A DNA stretch of 64,000 bases from Bacillus sp. Marseille-Q3570 (lineage in GTDB: Bacteria; Bacillota; Bacilli; Bacillales; Fictibacillaceae). This document shows, piece after piece, positions 28,260-36,843 of this stretch. Below the pieces are notes generated by a model that saw only the letters and a list, made by a program, of their open reading frames with translations, had not been told where the DNA came from and did not search any database. The DNA is taken from contig NZ_CAMGYZ010000020.1 in assembly GCF_946151055.1 (NCBI RefSeq), forward strand, positions 1 to 64,000. The letters are read 5' to 3'. The position numbers and the translations under genes were made by a program. The first letter of the stretch is position 1. Each line of letters starts with the position of its first letter.

Positions 28260-28571
28260 TTATTTTTTACGGAGCATGGAGATTGGAAATGCTTCGAGAT
28301 CCTTATTATCATTACGGTGTCCCCATGCAAATACGCCATTCATATAGGAAATTTCAAACGTACTGCCAGGATCATTTTCCAGCTCGTACACCTCACCTTT
28401 TTTATAATCAGATGGATCAAGCAGGTAGCTCTTCGCCATCGCAATCTTCCTTTCATACACTGCGACCTCATTCACAATTCCATGCTGCTCTGCTTTTCTG
28501 GCTTTCTCCGTCAAGCTTCTGATTTCTTCATGTATTTCAAATTCACTCATATCACTGAATAATCTACTCAT
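28260..28571 (-). CDS. yfhH: YfhH-like DUF1811 protein
   Basis: 103 residues. MSRLFSDMSEFEIHEEI, a coiled N-terminal part (LTEKARKAEQHGIVNEVAVYERKI), SYLLDPSDYKKGEVY and a C-terminal SH3-like stretch (FAWGHR). This is the YfhH/DUF1811 family, next to recX in Bacillus. Function unknown. Confidence 0.88.
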   Translation of the reverse strand: MSRLFSDMSEFEIHEEIRSLTEKARKAEQHGIVNEVAVYERKIAMAKSYLLDPSDYKKGEVYELENDPGSTFEISYMNGVFAWGHRNDNKDLEAFPISMLRKK

Positions 28572-28667
28572 ACGAACTTCCCTCCTGAATTCATCCTAAT
28601 AAAATTTTGCCATAAAGAAAAGTTATGCTAGCATAATGGAGAATCCGATTTCAAGGAGTGTTCCATC

Positions 28668-29339
28668 ATGAAAAACATATTAATCACCGGAGCCGGAACA
28701 GGACTTGGTGAAAGCCTTGCCCTTCAATATAGTGCTGAAGGCAACCATGTCTATTTAGTCGGCCGCCGATTAGAGACCCTTGAACATGTTGAAAAAAAAA
28801 TAAAAGATGCTGGTGGTAATGCAACTAGCATTGTTTGTGACATCACTGATCACCCAGAAGTCCAGAGCACCATCCAGTCACTTTTAAAAACAACGACAAT
28901 CGATATCCTCATCAACAACGCTGGGACAGGCTGCTTCGGTCCTCTCGAGTCCTACACCAATGAAGAGATTGATCTAGTGCTGACAACGAATATCAAAGGC
29001 ACGATCAACATGACGAGATCCGTATTGTCCAGGTTCGTCGAGCAAGGTGAAGGACAAATCATGAATATCATTTCGACAGCGGGATTACGCGGTAAGAAAA
29101 ATGAATCCGTGTATGTGGCAAGTAAATTCGCTGTCAGAGGTTTCACCGAAAGTCTGATCAAAGAGCTTGAAGGGACGAACATCAAAGCGACTGCAGTCTA
29201 TATGGGCGGAATGGACACGCCATTTTGGGATGAAACTGACCATATCACGGACAGATCCCGCCTAAAAAGCCCGGATGAAGTCGCTAAGCTCATTATGGAC
29301 CAGAACACTGGACAGGCAGAGATTTTCATCGATCGTTAA
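28668..29339 (+). CDS. short-chain dehydrogenase/reductase
   Basis: 223 residues. TGAGTGLGESLAL cofactor loop, NNAGTG, STAGLRG, catalytic YVASK. Substrate unknown. The last 14 bases overlap the end of the convergent recX gene. ATG preceded by AAGGAG. Confidence 0.9.
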   Translation: MKNILITGAGTGLGESLALQYSAEGNHVYLVGRRLETLEHVEKKIKDAGGNATSIVCDITDHPEVQSTIQSLLKTTTIDILINNAGTGCFGPLESYTNEEIDLVLTTNIKGTINMTRSVLSRFVEQGEGQIMNIISTAGLRGKKNESVYVASKFAVRGFTESLIKELEGTNIKATAVYMGGMDTPFWDETDHITDRSRLKSPDEVAKLIMDQNTGQAEIFIDR

Positions 29340-30141
29340 AATCCTGGTTTTCGATTAGCCATTCCTCAATCAATTCGATCGGAAAACCTTTCCGATAAAG
29401 GAACTGTTTCATTTTTTGTTTGTATTCCCAGCCAGTGAATTTTTCATATTTCCGGTGGGCCTTTTGTGCCTGCATATCCAATGCCTCCCTTTCTTCATCT
29501 TCCTCTTTTTCAAGGGAGGCTTTTTCAATCGCCTGCTCAGTCACATTCCAAGGATAACCCTTCTGCTGTAAAACTTGCGCGAGTTTCTGTTTAAGTGCAT
29601 TTTCACTGAGCTTTTTGTATTGCTTCGCTTTCTTCTGAACAAAGTTCGTTGCTTCCTTGATCTGTTCATCTTGTGGGAATACCTTCAATGCTTCTTCAAT
29701 ATTTTTTTCCGACACACCCTTTTGCTGAAGCTCCTGTTTCAATGCTTTTGGACCTTTTTTCGTGGTCGTTATTTTACTGCGGATGAACATCTTCGCAAAA
29801 TCCAGGTCATTCAGATACCCCATTTCTTGCAATCTTTCGATGACAGCCTTTCTCGTCGATGGTTCGAACTCTTTTTTCAATAAAAATCGATCGACTTCCT
29901 GAATCGATCGCATTCTGAAAGAGAGGAAATGCATCGCTCTGTTCAATCCTTTGCTGAATTGATCCTGTACGAGTAGCTCTTCTACTTGTTCATCAGTCAG
30001 TTCCATTCCTTTTCTGATACCTGACTTTATGTACACTTCCTCATCGATCCCGAAACCGAATTCTTCCCCGTTCCCACGATCTATATATACATTGAATCGA
30101 CTTTTGTTTTTCTTCTGGACTGTGATCTTCGCTATTTTCAT
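29326..30141 (-). CDS. recX: regulatory protein RecX
   Basis: About 271 residues, the long Gram-positive form made of three-helix repeats (LxxRxxSxxEVxxxLxxK pattern: LSFRMRSIQEVDRFLLKKEF; YLNDLDFAKMFIRSKITTTKKGPKALKQELQQKGV; ENALKQKLAQVLQQKGYPW). RecX modulates RecA filaments. Start at ATG 30141 just after GAGGTGATCC. Convergent and overlapping with the SDR gene. Same position as in B. subtilis (yfhG). Confidence 0.93.
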   Translation of the reverse strand: MKIAKITVQKKNKSRFNVYIDRGNGEEFGFGIDEEVYIKSGIRKGMELTDEQVEELLVQDQFSKGLNRAMHFLSFRMRSIQEVDRFLLKKEFEPSTRKAVIERLQEMGYLNDLDFAKMFIRSKITTTKKGPKALKQELQQKGVSEKNIEEALKVFPQDEQIKEATNFVQKKAKQYKKLSENALKQKLAQVLQQKGYPWNVTEQAIEKASLEKEEDEEREALDMQAQKAHRKYEKFTGWEYKQKMKQFLYRKGFPIELIEEWLIENQDFNDR

Positions 30142-30250
30142 ATGGATCACCTCATTCACATTTTAGCATATCCGTTGATTATCTTGGCTTAAAAAGGGAA
30201 AACACAAGATATAGAGAATAGATAAATATTCAGGGTGAGGAGGAATGGAG

Positions 30251-31153
30251 ATGAAAATCGCCATCTCAGGTGGTTCTGGCTTTGTTGGACAAGCTTTGAC
30301 AGATCATTTTACGGAAAAAGGAAATGACGTCTATATCCTGACGAGGAATCCTGACGGAAAACCGGAAAAAGAAAAAGTAATTTATATAAAATGGCTGAGT
30401 GATGATCATCAATTGGACGAACTGCCTGAACTCGATGCTATCGTAAATCTTGCTGGTGAATCGATCAACGGCAGATGGACCGAGGAAAAGAAGGAAAAAA
30501 TCCTAGCGAGCCGGATTGACTCGACCCGTGCAATAATGGACCTGATCGAACGGCAGAAAACGAAACCTGAAGCATTGATCAACGCCTCAGCAGTCGGATA
30601 TTACGGAACCGCTGAAACGGAAAAGTTCGATGAGTGGAAAGAAGAATCTGGAGATGATTTCCTTGCTGAAGTGACGAAACAATGGGAAAACGAAGCTTTA
30701 AAAGCCGAAGATTACGGTGTACGTGTCGTTTGTACACGGTTCGGTCTTATTCTAGATAAAGACGAAGGTGCATTGCCACGCATGGCTCTTCCATATAAAT
30801 TATATGGCGGAGGTCCGATCGGTTCCGGCGACCAATGGTATTCCTGGATTCATATCCGGGATGTCGCAGGTTTGATTGATTTCGCCATCCAAAACCGTTC
30901 GATTGAAGGCCCATTGAATGCAACATCTCCCCACCCGGTACAAATGAATGACTTCGGCAGACTTTTAGGACGTAGTTTGAATCGTCCACATTGGTTTCCG
31001 CTGCCTGGTTTTGTTTTAAGAATCGCATTAGGAGAGATGAGTACCCTGATTCTTGATGGGCAAAAGGTTTATCCACAAAAAGCGCTCGATCATAATTATA
31101 AATTCACTTACCCTACTCTTTCGTCTGCTTTGAGCGCGATTTACAATCGATAA
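30251..31153 (+). CDS. yfhF: YfhF-like NAD(P)-dependent epimerase (SDR39U1/TIGR01777)
   Basis: About 300 residues. GGSGFVGQALTDHF nucleotide loop, NLAGESINGRWTEEKKEKILASRIDSTRA and SAVGYYG, then a C-terminal DUF1731 segment (RPHWFPLPGFVLRIALGEMSTLILDGQKVYPQKAL). Start at ATG 30251, 7 nt from GAGGAGG; the ATG at 30245 is too close. Activity unassigned in the family. Divergent from recX. Confidence 0.92.
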   Translation: MKIAISGGSGFVGQALTDHFTEKGNDVYILTRNPDGKPEKEKVIYIKWLSDDHQLDELPELDAIVNLAGESINGRWTEEKKEKILASRIDSTRAIMDLIERQKTKPEALINASAVGYYGTAETEKFDEWKEESGDDFLAEVTKQWENEALKAEDYGVRVVCTRFGLILDKDEGALPRMALPYKLYGGGPIGSGDQWYSWIHIRDVAGLIDFAIQNRSIEGPLNATSPHPVQMNDFGRLLGRSLNRPHWFPLPGFVLRIALGEMSTLILDGQKVYPQKALDHNYKFTYPTLSSALSAIYNR

Positions 31154-31328
31154 CATCTTCTATTTTCACACATGATACGCAAATATCGGATTTTAAAAAG
31201 AGGGTGAAACCTGAGCCCTGCTATGGCGCGGGTTAAGCCTTATGTGAATATACTGCATTAACAGGCTATTTTCGGTATCATTCAACGCCTGGCATCCCTA
31301 CATGTTTTACGAATAGGAAGAGGTATTT

Positions 31329-32453
31329 ATGAAAACGTTATTCAAGCATGCAATCTTATATCCCATTACATCAGCCCCGTTTCAGGGTGACCTTTTGATT
31401 GAAGGCGGAAAAATCAAAAATATAGCAGCAAATATCAACAGCGATCGGCACACGAAAGTGATTGATGCTTCTGGGATGCATTTGCTGCCTGGTTTCATTG
31501 ATGTACATACCCATTTAGGTCTTTATGATGAAGGGACAGGTTGGGCAGGAAATGACGCCAATGAAACACACGAGCCGCTTACACCTCATATCAGGGCGAT
31601 CGATGGTGTACATCCACTTGACATCGCCTTTAACGACGCCATCAAATTCGGGATCACCACAGCCCATGTCATGCCGGGAAGCCAGAACATCATTGGCGGT
31701 CAAACTGCCGTCATCAAAACGTACGGCCAAAACATCCAGAAAATGATCGTGAAAGAAAAAGCCGGTCTGAAAATCGCACTCGGAGAAAACCCTAAACGGA
31801 TCCACAGCGGCCGGCACAATGATTCAATCACACGTATGGGGATCATGGGGATGCTTCGGGAGGAATTTTACAAAGCACTGAATACGGATAAACCTGAATG
31901 CCTTAGGACAGCTCCGATCATTTCAGTTTTGAATCGTGAAATGCCGGTCCGCATCCACGCTCACCGTGCAGACGACATCCTGTCTGCCATCCGGTTTGCA
32001 GAGGAATTCAATCTGGATCTCCGTATTGAACATTGTACAGAAGGCCACCTCATCGCCTCGGAATTAGCCGGCCGTGATTTGCAGGTATGTGTTGGGCCGA
32101 CGTTGACGAGGAAATCAAAAATCGAATTAAAAAACAAAACATGGCAGACTTATCGGATTTTGAACGATCACGGTGTTTCTGTATCGATTACGACAGATCA
32201 CCCGTACACCCCGATCCAATATTTGAATGTCTGTGCTGCGATTGCGGTCCGTGAAGGGCTTACCGTTGAAAATGCTCTTGCAGGAATCACAATCAATCCA
32301 GCAAAAAATCTCGGAATTGATGATAAAGTCGGAAGTTTGGAAATCGGAAAAGACGCTGACATCACTTTATGGAACGACCATCCTTTCCATTTCTCCGCCT
32401 TACCGAATCTGACAATGATCGCAGGCGAAATCGTCTATAAGAAATTCAATTGA
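31329..32453 (+). CDS. amidohydrolase family protein
   Basis: 374 residues of the imidazolonepropionase-like amidohydrolase superfamily. Metal ligands in FIDVHTHLGLYDEG, later histidines in RIHAHRA and RIEHCTEGH, and Asp in ITTDHPYTP; C-terminal EIGKDADITLWNDHPF completes the small beta domain. Substrate unknown; probably a cyclic amide or dipeptide. Preceded by AGGAAGAGG. Confidence 0.9.
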   Translation: MKTLFKHAILYPITSAPFQGDLLIEGGKIKNIAANINSDRHTKVIDASGMHLLPGFIDVHTHLGLYDEGTGWAGNDANETHEPLTPHIRAIDGVHPLDIAFNDAIKFGITTAHVMPGSQNIIGGQTAVIKTYGQNIQKMIVKEKAGLKIALGENPKRIHSGRHNDSITRMGIMGMLREEFYKALNTDKPECLRTAPIISVLNREMPVRIHAHRADDILSAIRFAEEFNLDLRIEHCTEGHLIASELAGRDLQVCVGPTLTRKSKIELKNKTWQTYRILNDHGVSVSITTDHPYTPIQYLNVCAAIAVREGLTVENALAGITINPAKNLGIDDKVGSLEIGKDADITLWNDHPFHFSALPNLTMIAGEIVYKKFN

Positions 32454-32503
32454 AAAATTGATGGGTAAACCCCATTTAGAGCATGTTCTGAGCATCTGTC
32501 CAA

Positions 32504-32533
32504 AGTTGGTTTTCCAACGAACTTTTTTCAGCT
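32504..32533 (+). terminator. terminator after amidohydrolase gene
   Basis: AAAGTTGG-tttt-CCAACGAACTTTTTTC. Confidence 0.75.
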
Positions 32534-32596
32534 TGAAGGCATAAAATGAAAGGACAAGTACCCTCGAAAAAAAAGACTGATTTTGACAAAAAATTT

Positions 32597-32707
32597 TGGT
32601 TCCATTTTTGAGATAAATCGATTATGATATGTTTATAAAGATGTGGTGAAGCCATGACGCGCGTGGGCTGAGCCGTTATCGAACTTATAAGAATTTGGAA
32701 CCAAAAA
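32597..32707 (+). repeat. long-range inverted repeat in leader of GNAT gene
   Basis: TTTTGGTTCC (about 32597-32606) and GGAACCAAAA (about 32697-32706) are complementary over 10 bases and enclose a ~90-nt stretch that resembles a decayed copy of the ~89-bp repeat (GGCTGAGCC ... CTTATAAG). Just upstream of the tRNA-like element. Confidence 0.5.
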
Positions 32708-32721
32708 CAAAATAGTCAAAG

Positions 32722-32790
32722 GTAAGGGAAGGCAATTGGTGCGCCACCAGTACATCTGGTCTTAGTGGGTTCGATTCCCACCCCGAATTA
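32722..32790 (+). ncRNA. tRNA-like structured leader element (not a functional tRNA)
   Basis: A perfect T-arm (GTGGG-TTCGATT-CCCAC, 32765-32781) is preceded by a D-arm-like GGC-aattggtgc-GCC (32731-32745) and an anticodon-arm-like ACCAG-tacat-CTGGT (32746-32760) whose loop is only 5 nt. No convincing 7-bp acceptor stem or CCA. It is followed by two more hairpins (GAATTA/TAATTC and GAGGG/CCCTC) leading to the ribosome-binding site of the GNAT gene. It may be a decayed tRNA, a regulatory leader, or an unusual tRNA-like RNA. Confidence 0.5.
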
Positions 32791-32844
32791 GAAATTTTAA
32801 TTCGAGGGTAGAAATCGACTGCCCTCTTTGGGAGGATGTATAAA

Positions 32845-33396
32845 ATGTTAAAGAAACGTGATCTAAATGAATGTCATGTTCTTTATGAGCTGATGGCAGA
32901 CCCCGCTGTCTTCCCTTTTGTGCGCCACAAAGCCGGTTCTGTTGAAGAGTTCATCTTTTTGACAAAACAGACCTTGGAAGCAGAAGAGAATGGGGAACTG
33001 ATCTCAAGAACGATATTGGATGAATGGGGCAACCCGATCGGTACGATCAATCTATTCGACATTCAAGAAAACTGTGGGTTTTTAGGAACGTGGATCGGCA
33101 AACCATACCACGGAAAAGGCTATAATCAACTGGCGAAGGAATTGTTTTTCAATGAGCTTTTTTTTGAAAAAGATATCCAAACGATTTTCATGCGGATTCG
33201 GAAAACAAATCCTCGATCAGAACGCGCTGCATTGAAAATTCCGTATGTATCACTTGCAAACGATACCCGTCCAGATATTTATCAACAACTGAATGCTATA
33301 GAAGATGTGTATAACCTTTATCAAATTGAACGTGATACTTATTATATGTACACAGCACGCCATTCTTCTCTTGTTGAAGAAGCGATGGAGGCTTAG
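32845..33396 (+). CDS. GNAT family N-acetyltransferase (RimJ/RimL type)
   Basis: 183 residues. RimL-like layout: VFPFVRHKAGSVEEF, GNPIGTINLFDIQ, and the acetyl-CoA loop GTWIGKPYHGKGYNQLAKEL, followed by IQTIFMRIRKTNPRSERAALK. Acetylates an unknown amine. Start at ATG 32845 (GGGAGG 9 nt upstream); the ATG at 32836 touches the box. Preceded by the tRNA-like leader. Confidence 0.88.
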   Translation: MLKKRDLNECHVLYELMADPAVFPFVRHKAGSVEEFIFLTKQTLEAEENGELISRTILDEWGNPIGTINLFDIQENCGFLGTWIGKPYHGKGYNQLAKELFFNELFFEKDIQTIFMRIRKTNPRSERAALKIPYVSLANDTRPDIYQQLNAIEDVYNLYQIERDTYYMYTARHSSLVEEAMEA

Positions 33397-33410
33397 GAAG
33401 CGATACATTG

Positions 33411-33447
33411 GCTGGCTCACTTGGTTGAGCTCAGCCTTTTTATATTA
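33411..33447 (+). terminator. terminator of GNAT gene
   Basis: GGCTGGCTCA-cttggt-TGAGCTCAGCC followed by TTTTTATAT. Confidence 0.85.
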
Positions 33448-33618
33448 TGTGGAGAAATGTGCATGAAAGTGATCGGTGAGGGTGAGGTTTATACACATGT
33501 GGACGACTGCAATTTTTCACACCATTACCCTATCTTTCCTCTTATAGTTCAGCAACGATTGTACATCATAATAAACGAGAGGTCATCCTCTCACCATTTG
33601 TCTAAGGAGGGTTCACTC

Positions 33619-33777
33619 ATGGGAAAAGATAAACGTTCTCGCAAAAATGCACAGAACAAAGAAAACATCGCACCAGACGGTCGTGATGTCGAGTTTTCCC
33701 AAGAGCTTGCCGACTCTGAGGATCTGCAAGCGCAGGAAAGAGCACGAGCGGCTGATCGTCGCGCAAGACGTAAATAA
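33619..33777 (+). CDS. yfhD: YfhD-like small sporulation-associated protein
   Basis: 52 residues: MGKDKRSRKNAQNKE, then GRDVEFSQELADSEDLQAQ and a basic end AADRRARRK. This matches YfhD of B. subtilis, the last gene of the yfh cluster kept here. Function unknown; probably spore associated. Start at ATG 33619 after AAGGAGGG; an open frame continues upstream to 33421 but is not supported by any ribosome-binding site. Confidence 0.88.
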   Translation: MGKDKRSRKNAQNKENIAPDGRDVEFSQELADSEDLQAQERARAADRRARRK

Positions 33778-33793
33778 CCTCTGCAAGACTGAA

Positions 33794-33840
33794 CAGGAGA
33801 CTTGTCCCTTCCCCGGCAAGTCTCCCTTTGTTTGTCTTTT
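33794..33840 (+). terminator. terminator of yfhD
   Basis: GGAGACTTG-tcccttccccgg-CAAGTCTCC followed by CTTTGTTTGTCTTTTTTT. Confidence 0.9.
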
Positions 33841-33979
33841 TTTAGTTGTGGATAACTGTGGATATGTGCACAAGTTGGATATCATCGTGTGGATAATGTG
33901 TATAAGTCGGTGAATAACTTGTAAACCCAGAACTTCAGTTATCCCATATGTGTGGATAAACTGTTAGCAAAAACTACTG

Positions 33980-34086
33980 GTGCCAGGCACCGAATCAGAA
34001 GCCTTGTGTATCAAGGGTTCCCGATCGGTGCCTGGCACCTTTTCAAAACCGTTGGTGCACAAGGGTTAAATTGTCGTGCCTGGCAC
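33980..34086. repeat. 48-bp-period palindrome array, locus 2 (3 units)
   Basis: GTGCC(A/T)GGCAC starts at 33980, 34028 and 34076: exactly 48 bp apart, with AAGGGTT in the spacers. Lies in the convergent gap between yfhD and rlmCD. The rest of the 33778-33979 gap has the yfhD terminator and TTATCCACA-like sequences (GTGGATAA several times), but no DnaA-box cluster convincing enough to call an origin. Confidence 0.9.
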
Positions 34087-34091
34087 ATGTG

Positions 34092-35471
34092 TTACTTTTT
34101 TACTAACGTGGCGACGACTTCGATGTGGGATGTGTGGGGGAACATATCCACAGGCTGGAGCCGTTCGATTTTGAATCCTTTCTTTAATAAGTAATCCACA
34201 TCTTTGGCTAATGTTGATGGATTACAGGATACATACACCATGCGTTTTGGTTGGATTTTCGATACTGTCTTCAGGAAAGTCATATCGCATCCGGTTCTTG
34301 GCGGATCGACGACGATGACATCTGGTTTCCATCCTTCTTTCAGCCATTTCGGCATCAGCACTTCTGCTTTTCCTGTCACATAGCGGGCATTTTTAATGCC
34401 GTGACGTGCGGCATTTTCATTCGCATCGTCAATTGATTCTTCAATGACATCCATACCGCGGACTTCTCCTGCCCGTTCAGCAAGCCATAAACCGATTGTT
34501 CCAACGCCGCAATAGGCATCGACGACTTTCTCTTCCCCTGTCAGTTTGGCTGCTCTGCGTGCTTCATTATACAATTTCACAGTCTGGACAGGATTCAGCT
34601 GGAAAAACGCCCTTGCCGATAATTCAAATGAAAGATCTCCTAACGTTTCCTGAATCGTATGCTCTCCCTCTAAATGGATCGTTTCATCGCCGAAAATCAC
34701 TGAGGTTTTCTGACCATTGATGTTTTGTAAAATTGACGTGACTTCCGGAATCCGCTTCTTCATTTCTTTAATAAGCAAATCCTTTTTTGGGACCTCACGC
34801 TGAGTCGTAATCAAAACGACTTGAACCTTTTCCGTTTCAAAGCTGACACGAGTTACAATCGTACGTACAATCCCGGACCGTTTCCGCTCATTGTAGATTG
34901 AAATGTTCAAGTCCTCCAAAATTTTTTTCACTGTATTCGTAACGTTCGTCGTCTGTGGATGCTGGACCATGCAATTCGTCAGGTCGATCAGCTTATGTGA
35001 TCCAAGGCCATACAATCCTGCTAGCACGCTCGCACCCTTTCTAGCCACTTGAAATTGGCTTTTGTTCCGGTAATACCACGGGTCCTCCATGCCGATGGTA
35101 TCTTTCAAAGGCAGGTGATGGGCGTCCAATTTTGTATACCGATCGAAAGCCTGCCGTACGATATCTTTCTTTTCTCGCAGCTGTGCTTCATAACTTAAAT
35201 GCTGGAGCTGGCATCCTCCACATTCCTCATAGATCGGACATGGCGGCTTCACTCGGTCCTCCGATCTCTTTTTTATCGTGACCATCTCTGCTTCGATCCT
35301 GTTCGGAAGAGGTTTCGTCACTTTCGCGATCACTTCTTCACCAGGCAATGCCCCAGGTACGAAGGTGACCTTTTTATTATAAAAACCGATGCCTTCCCCA
35401 TTGATCCCCAGACGCTTGATTGCCAATCGGATCGTGTCTCCGGTCTTCAGGTTCGTTTCGTTTGCTTTCAT
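34092..35471 (-). CDS. rlmCD: 23S rRNA (uracil-5-)-methyltransferase RlmCD
   Basis: 459 residues. N-terminal TRAM domain ([34 protein letters not shown]), 4Fe-4S cysteines in [10 protein letters not shown] plus a later Cys (NCMVQH), SAM-binding [16 protein letters not shown], catalytic cysteine in [12 protein letters not shown]. In B. subtilis RlmCD makes both m5U747 and m5U1939. ATG start; upstream AGGACGGAGTG. Confidence 0.94.
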   Translation of the reverse strand: MKANETNLKTGDTIRLAIKRLGINGEGIGFYNKKVTFVPGALPGEEVIAKVTKPLPNRIEAEMVTIKKRSEDRVKPPCPIYEECGGCQLQHLSYEAQLREKKDIVRQAFDRYTKLDAHHLPLKDTIGMEDPWYYRNKSQFQVARKGASVLAGLYGLGSHKLIDLTNCMVQHPQTTNVTNTVKKILEDLNISIYNERKRSGIVRTIVTRVSFETEKVQVVLITTQREVPKKDLLIKEMKKRIPEVTSILQNINGQKTSVIFGDETIHLEGEHTIQETLGDLSFELSARAFFQLNPVQTVKLYNEARRAAKLTGEEKVVDAYCGVGTIGLWLAERAGEVRGMDVIEESIDDANENAARHGIKNARYVTGKAEVLMPKWLKEGWKPDVIVVDPPRTGCDMTFLKTVSKIQPKRMVYVSCNPSTLAKDVDYLLKKGFKIERLQPVDMFPHTSHIEVVATLVKK

Positions 35472-35525
35472 ACTTACACTCCGTCCTTTTTTAATCGGAA
35501 TTATTATATCACGTGAACAACATAA

Positions 35526-35566
35526 AAAGACAACCTCCGCTCAAACTTTAGAGGCTGCTTTCGATG
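35526..35566 (-). terminator. terminator of pdaA
   Basis: Minus strand: AGCAGCCTCTAAAGTTTGAGC-GGAGGTTGTC followed by TTTTTATG, next to the pdaA stop. Confidence 0.75.
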
Positions 35567-35567
35567 T

Positions 35568-36365
35568 TCAGTCAGCAATCGGATCAGGAATGCGATCGTT
35601 CGCGACGAGATGGTCTAAACTTTTAAAAGAATAACCCTGTTTCCTCAAATCATCGATGACCCTGCCGAGTGCTTCTGCATTATCTTTTGATACTGAATGA
35701 AGCAATAGAATCGAGCCTGGATGCACTTGTTTCATGATACTCCTATACGCATGATCAGCGCCTTTTTGCTTGTTCGTAATCCAGTCCACATAGGCGAGGG
35801 ACCAGAAAACATTTGTATAGCCTTCTTGTTCAGAAAGGGCAAGGGTTCTTTCGCTGAAAACGCCACGTGGCGGCCGTAAATACATCATGTCTTTCCGTCC
35901 GGTGAGTTCTTCATATTTATCTTTCACCTTTTTAAGCTCTTCTTTCAGACGCTCATCGCTGACAGCCGTCAGATCCGGATGATGCCAGGAATGGTTCCCG
36001 ACGATATGCCCTTCATTCACCATCCGTTTCACAAGGTCTGATTGGTCATTGAGAAAATGTCCTGTTACGAAAAAAGCTGCCGGAACCTTCTTTGTTTTTA
36101 AAACATCCAATACTTTTTCCGTGTAACCATTCTCATAGCCATTATCAAAAGTGAGATAAAGGTTCTTTTCACCTGTATCACCGATAAAATAACCATTGTA
36201 CTTATCAAGAAGATCAATGAATTTCTGATCCGTGGTAGCAGGTCGCTGATCCTTACTCCGCTTGAAAAACCAATCCTGCTTCTGATTCGAATAAGCGTAA
36301 GTATTCAGTGGGACAGCTAAAACAAAGCTAAATATCAACATATAAACTGAGATTTTCTTCAACAC
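35568..36365 (-). CDS. pdaA: delta-lactam-biosynthetic de-N-acetylase PdaA
   Basis: 265 residues. Signal peptide (to about residue 24, ending NTYAYS) and a NodB polysaccharide-deacetylase domain with the PdaA-type motif TFDNGYENGYT, HSWHHPDL (metal His), RPPRGVFSERTL and LLHSVSKD. It removes acetyl from N-acetylmuramic acid, the step needed for muramic-delta-lactam in spore cortex; without it spores do not germinate properly. pdaA mutants in B. subtilis show this phenotype. Confidence 0.92.
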   Translation of the reverse strand: MLKKISVYMLIFSFVLAVPLNTYAYSNQKQDWFFKRSKDQRPATTDQKFIDLLDKYNGYFIGDTGEKNLYLTFDNGYENGYTEKVLDVLKTKKVPAAFFVTGHFLNDQSDLVKRMVNEGHIVGNHSWHHPDLTAVSDERLKEELKKVKDKYEELTGRKDMMYLRPPRGVFSERTLALSEQEGYTNVFWSLAYVDWITNKQKGADHAYRSIMKQVHPGSILLLHSVSKDNAEALGRVIDDLRKQGYSFKSLDHLVANDRIPDPIAD

Positions 36366-36470
36366 AGCAATCGACTCCTTTACACAACCTTAGTATTAGT
36401 TTGAATGCCAAGAAACGATCCATACAAGGAATCGATTACCATTTTGTGTTGCTTCGGTAATTCTGTTTCG

Positions 36471-36770
36471 GTGCCAGGTACCATTTCAAACCTCAACAGC
36501 CTCAAGGGTTTTGCTTCGGTGCCTGGCACCATTTCAAACCTCAACAGCACCAAGGGTTTCACTTCGGTGCCTGGCACCATTTCAAACCTCAACAGCACCA
36601 AGGGTTTCACTTCGGTGCCTGGCACCATTTCAAACCTCAACAGCCTCAAGGGTTTCACTTCGGTGCCTGGCACTATTTCAAACCTCAACAGCCTCAAGGG
36701 TTTCACTTCGGTGCCTGGCACCACTTCAGACCACAACAGCCTCAAGGGCTTCACTTCGGTGCCTGGCACG
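36471..36770. repeat. 48-bp tandem repeat array with GTGCCTGGCAC palindromes, locus 3 (7 palindromes)
   Basis: Palindromes begin at 36471, 36519, 36567, 36615, 36663, 36711 and 36759. Six complete units, nearly identical (differences include CCTC/CACC and the eroded GTGCCAGGTAC of the first unit), plus a final half unit. Since 48 is a multiple of 3, several frames stay open as 16-residue repeats, but there is no ribosome-binding site or start. Located between pdaA and the fumarase gene. Confidence 0.95.
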
Positions 36771-36794
36771 CTTTAATTAAGAAAACTTTAATAG

Positions 36795-36823
36795 GAAAAA
36801 GCCGGGTTGCCCCGGCTTTTCTC
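36795..36823 (-). terminator. terminator of fumarase gene (bidirectional)
   Basis: AAAAAGCCGGG-ttgc-CCCGGCTTTT, strong GC stem with T/A tails. Confidence 0.9.
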
Positions 36824-36843
36824 ATTTGAAATCGATTTGATTT

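Noticed and set aside
32722-32790. Genuine tRNA gene
   Set aside because: No 7-bp acceptor stem, a 5-nt anticodon loop and no CCA; kept only as a tRNA-like element.
33840-33960. Replication-origin-like DnaA boxes (TTATCCACA-like)
   Set aside because: A few GTGGATAA motifs lie in the yfhD-rlmCD gap, but they are not clustered on one strand and no dnaA/dnaN context exists.
36471-36770. CRISPR-like array
   Set aside because: Repeats are palindromic and evenly spaced, but the 'spacers' are nearly identical to one another and no cas genes are present. It is a 48-bp tandem repeat.
36380-36776. Long ORFs on both strands coding 16-residue repeats (VPGTISNLNSTKGFTS type)
   Set aside because: They are open only because the repeat unit is 48 bp. 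No ribosome-binding site, and the frame follows repeats that also occur at two non-coding loci.
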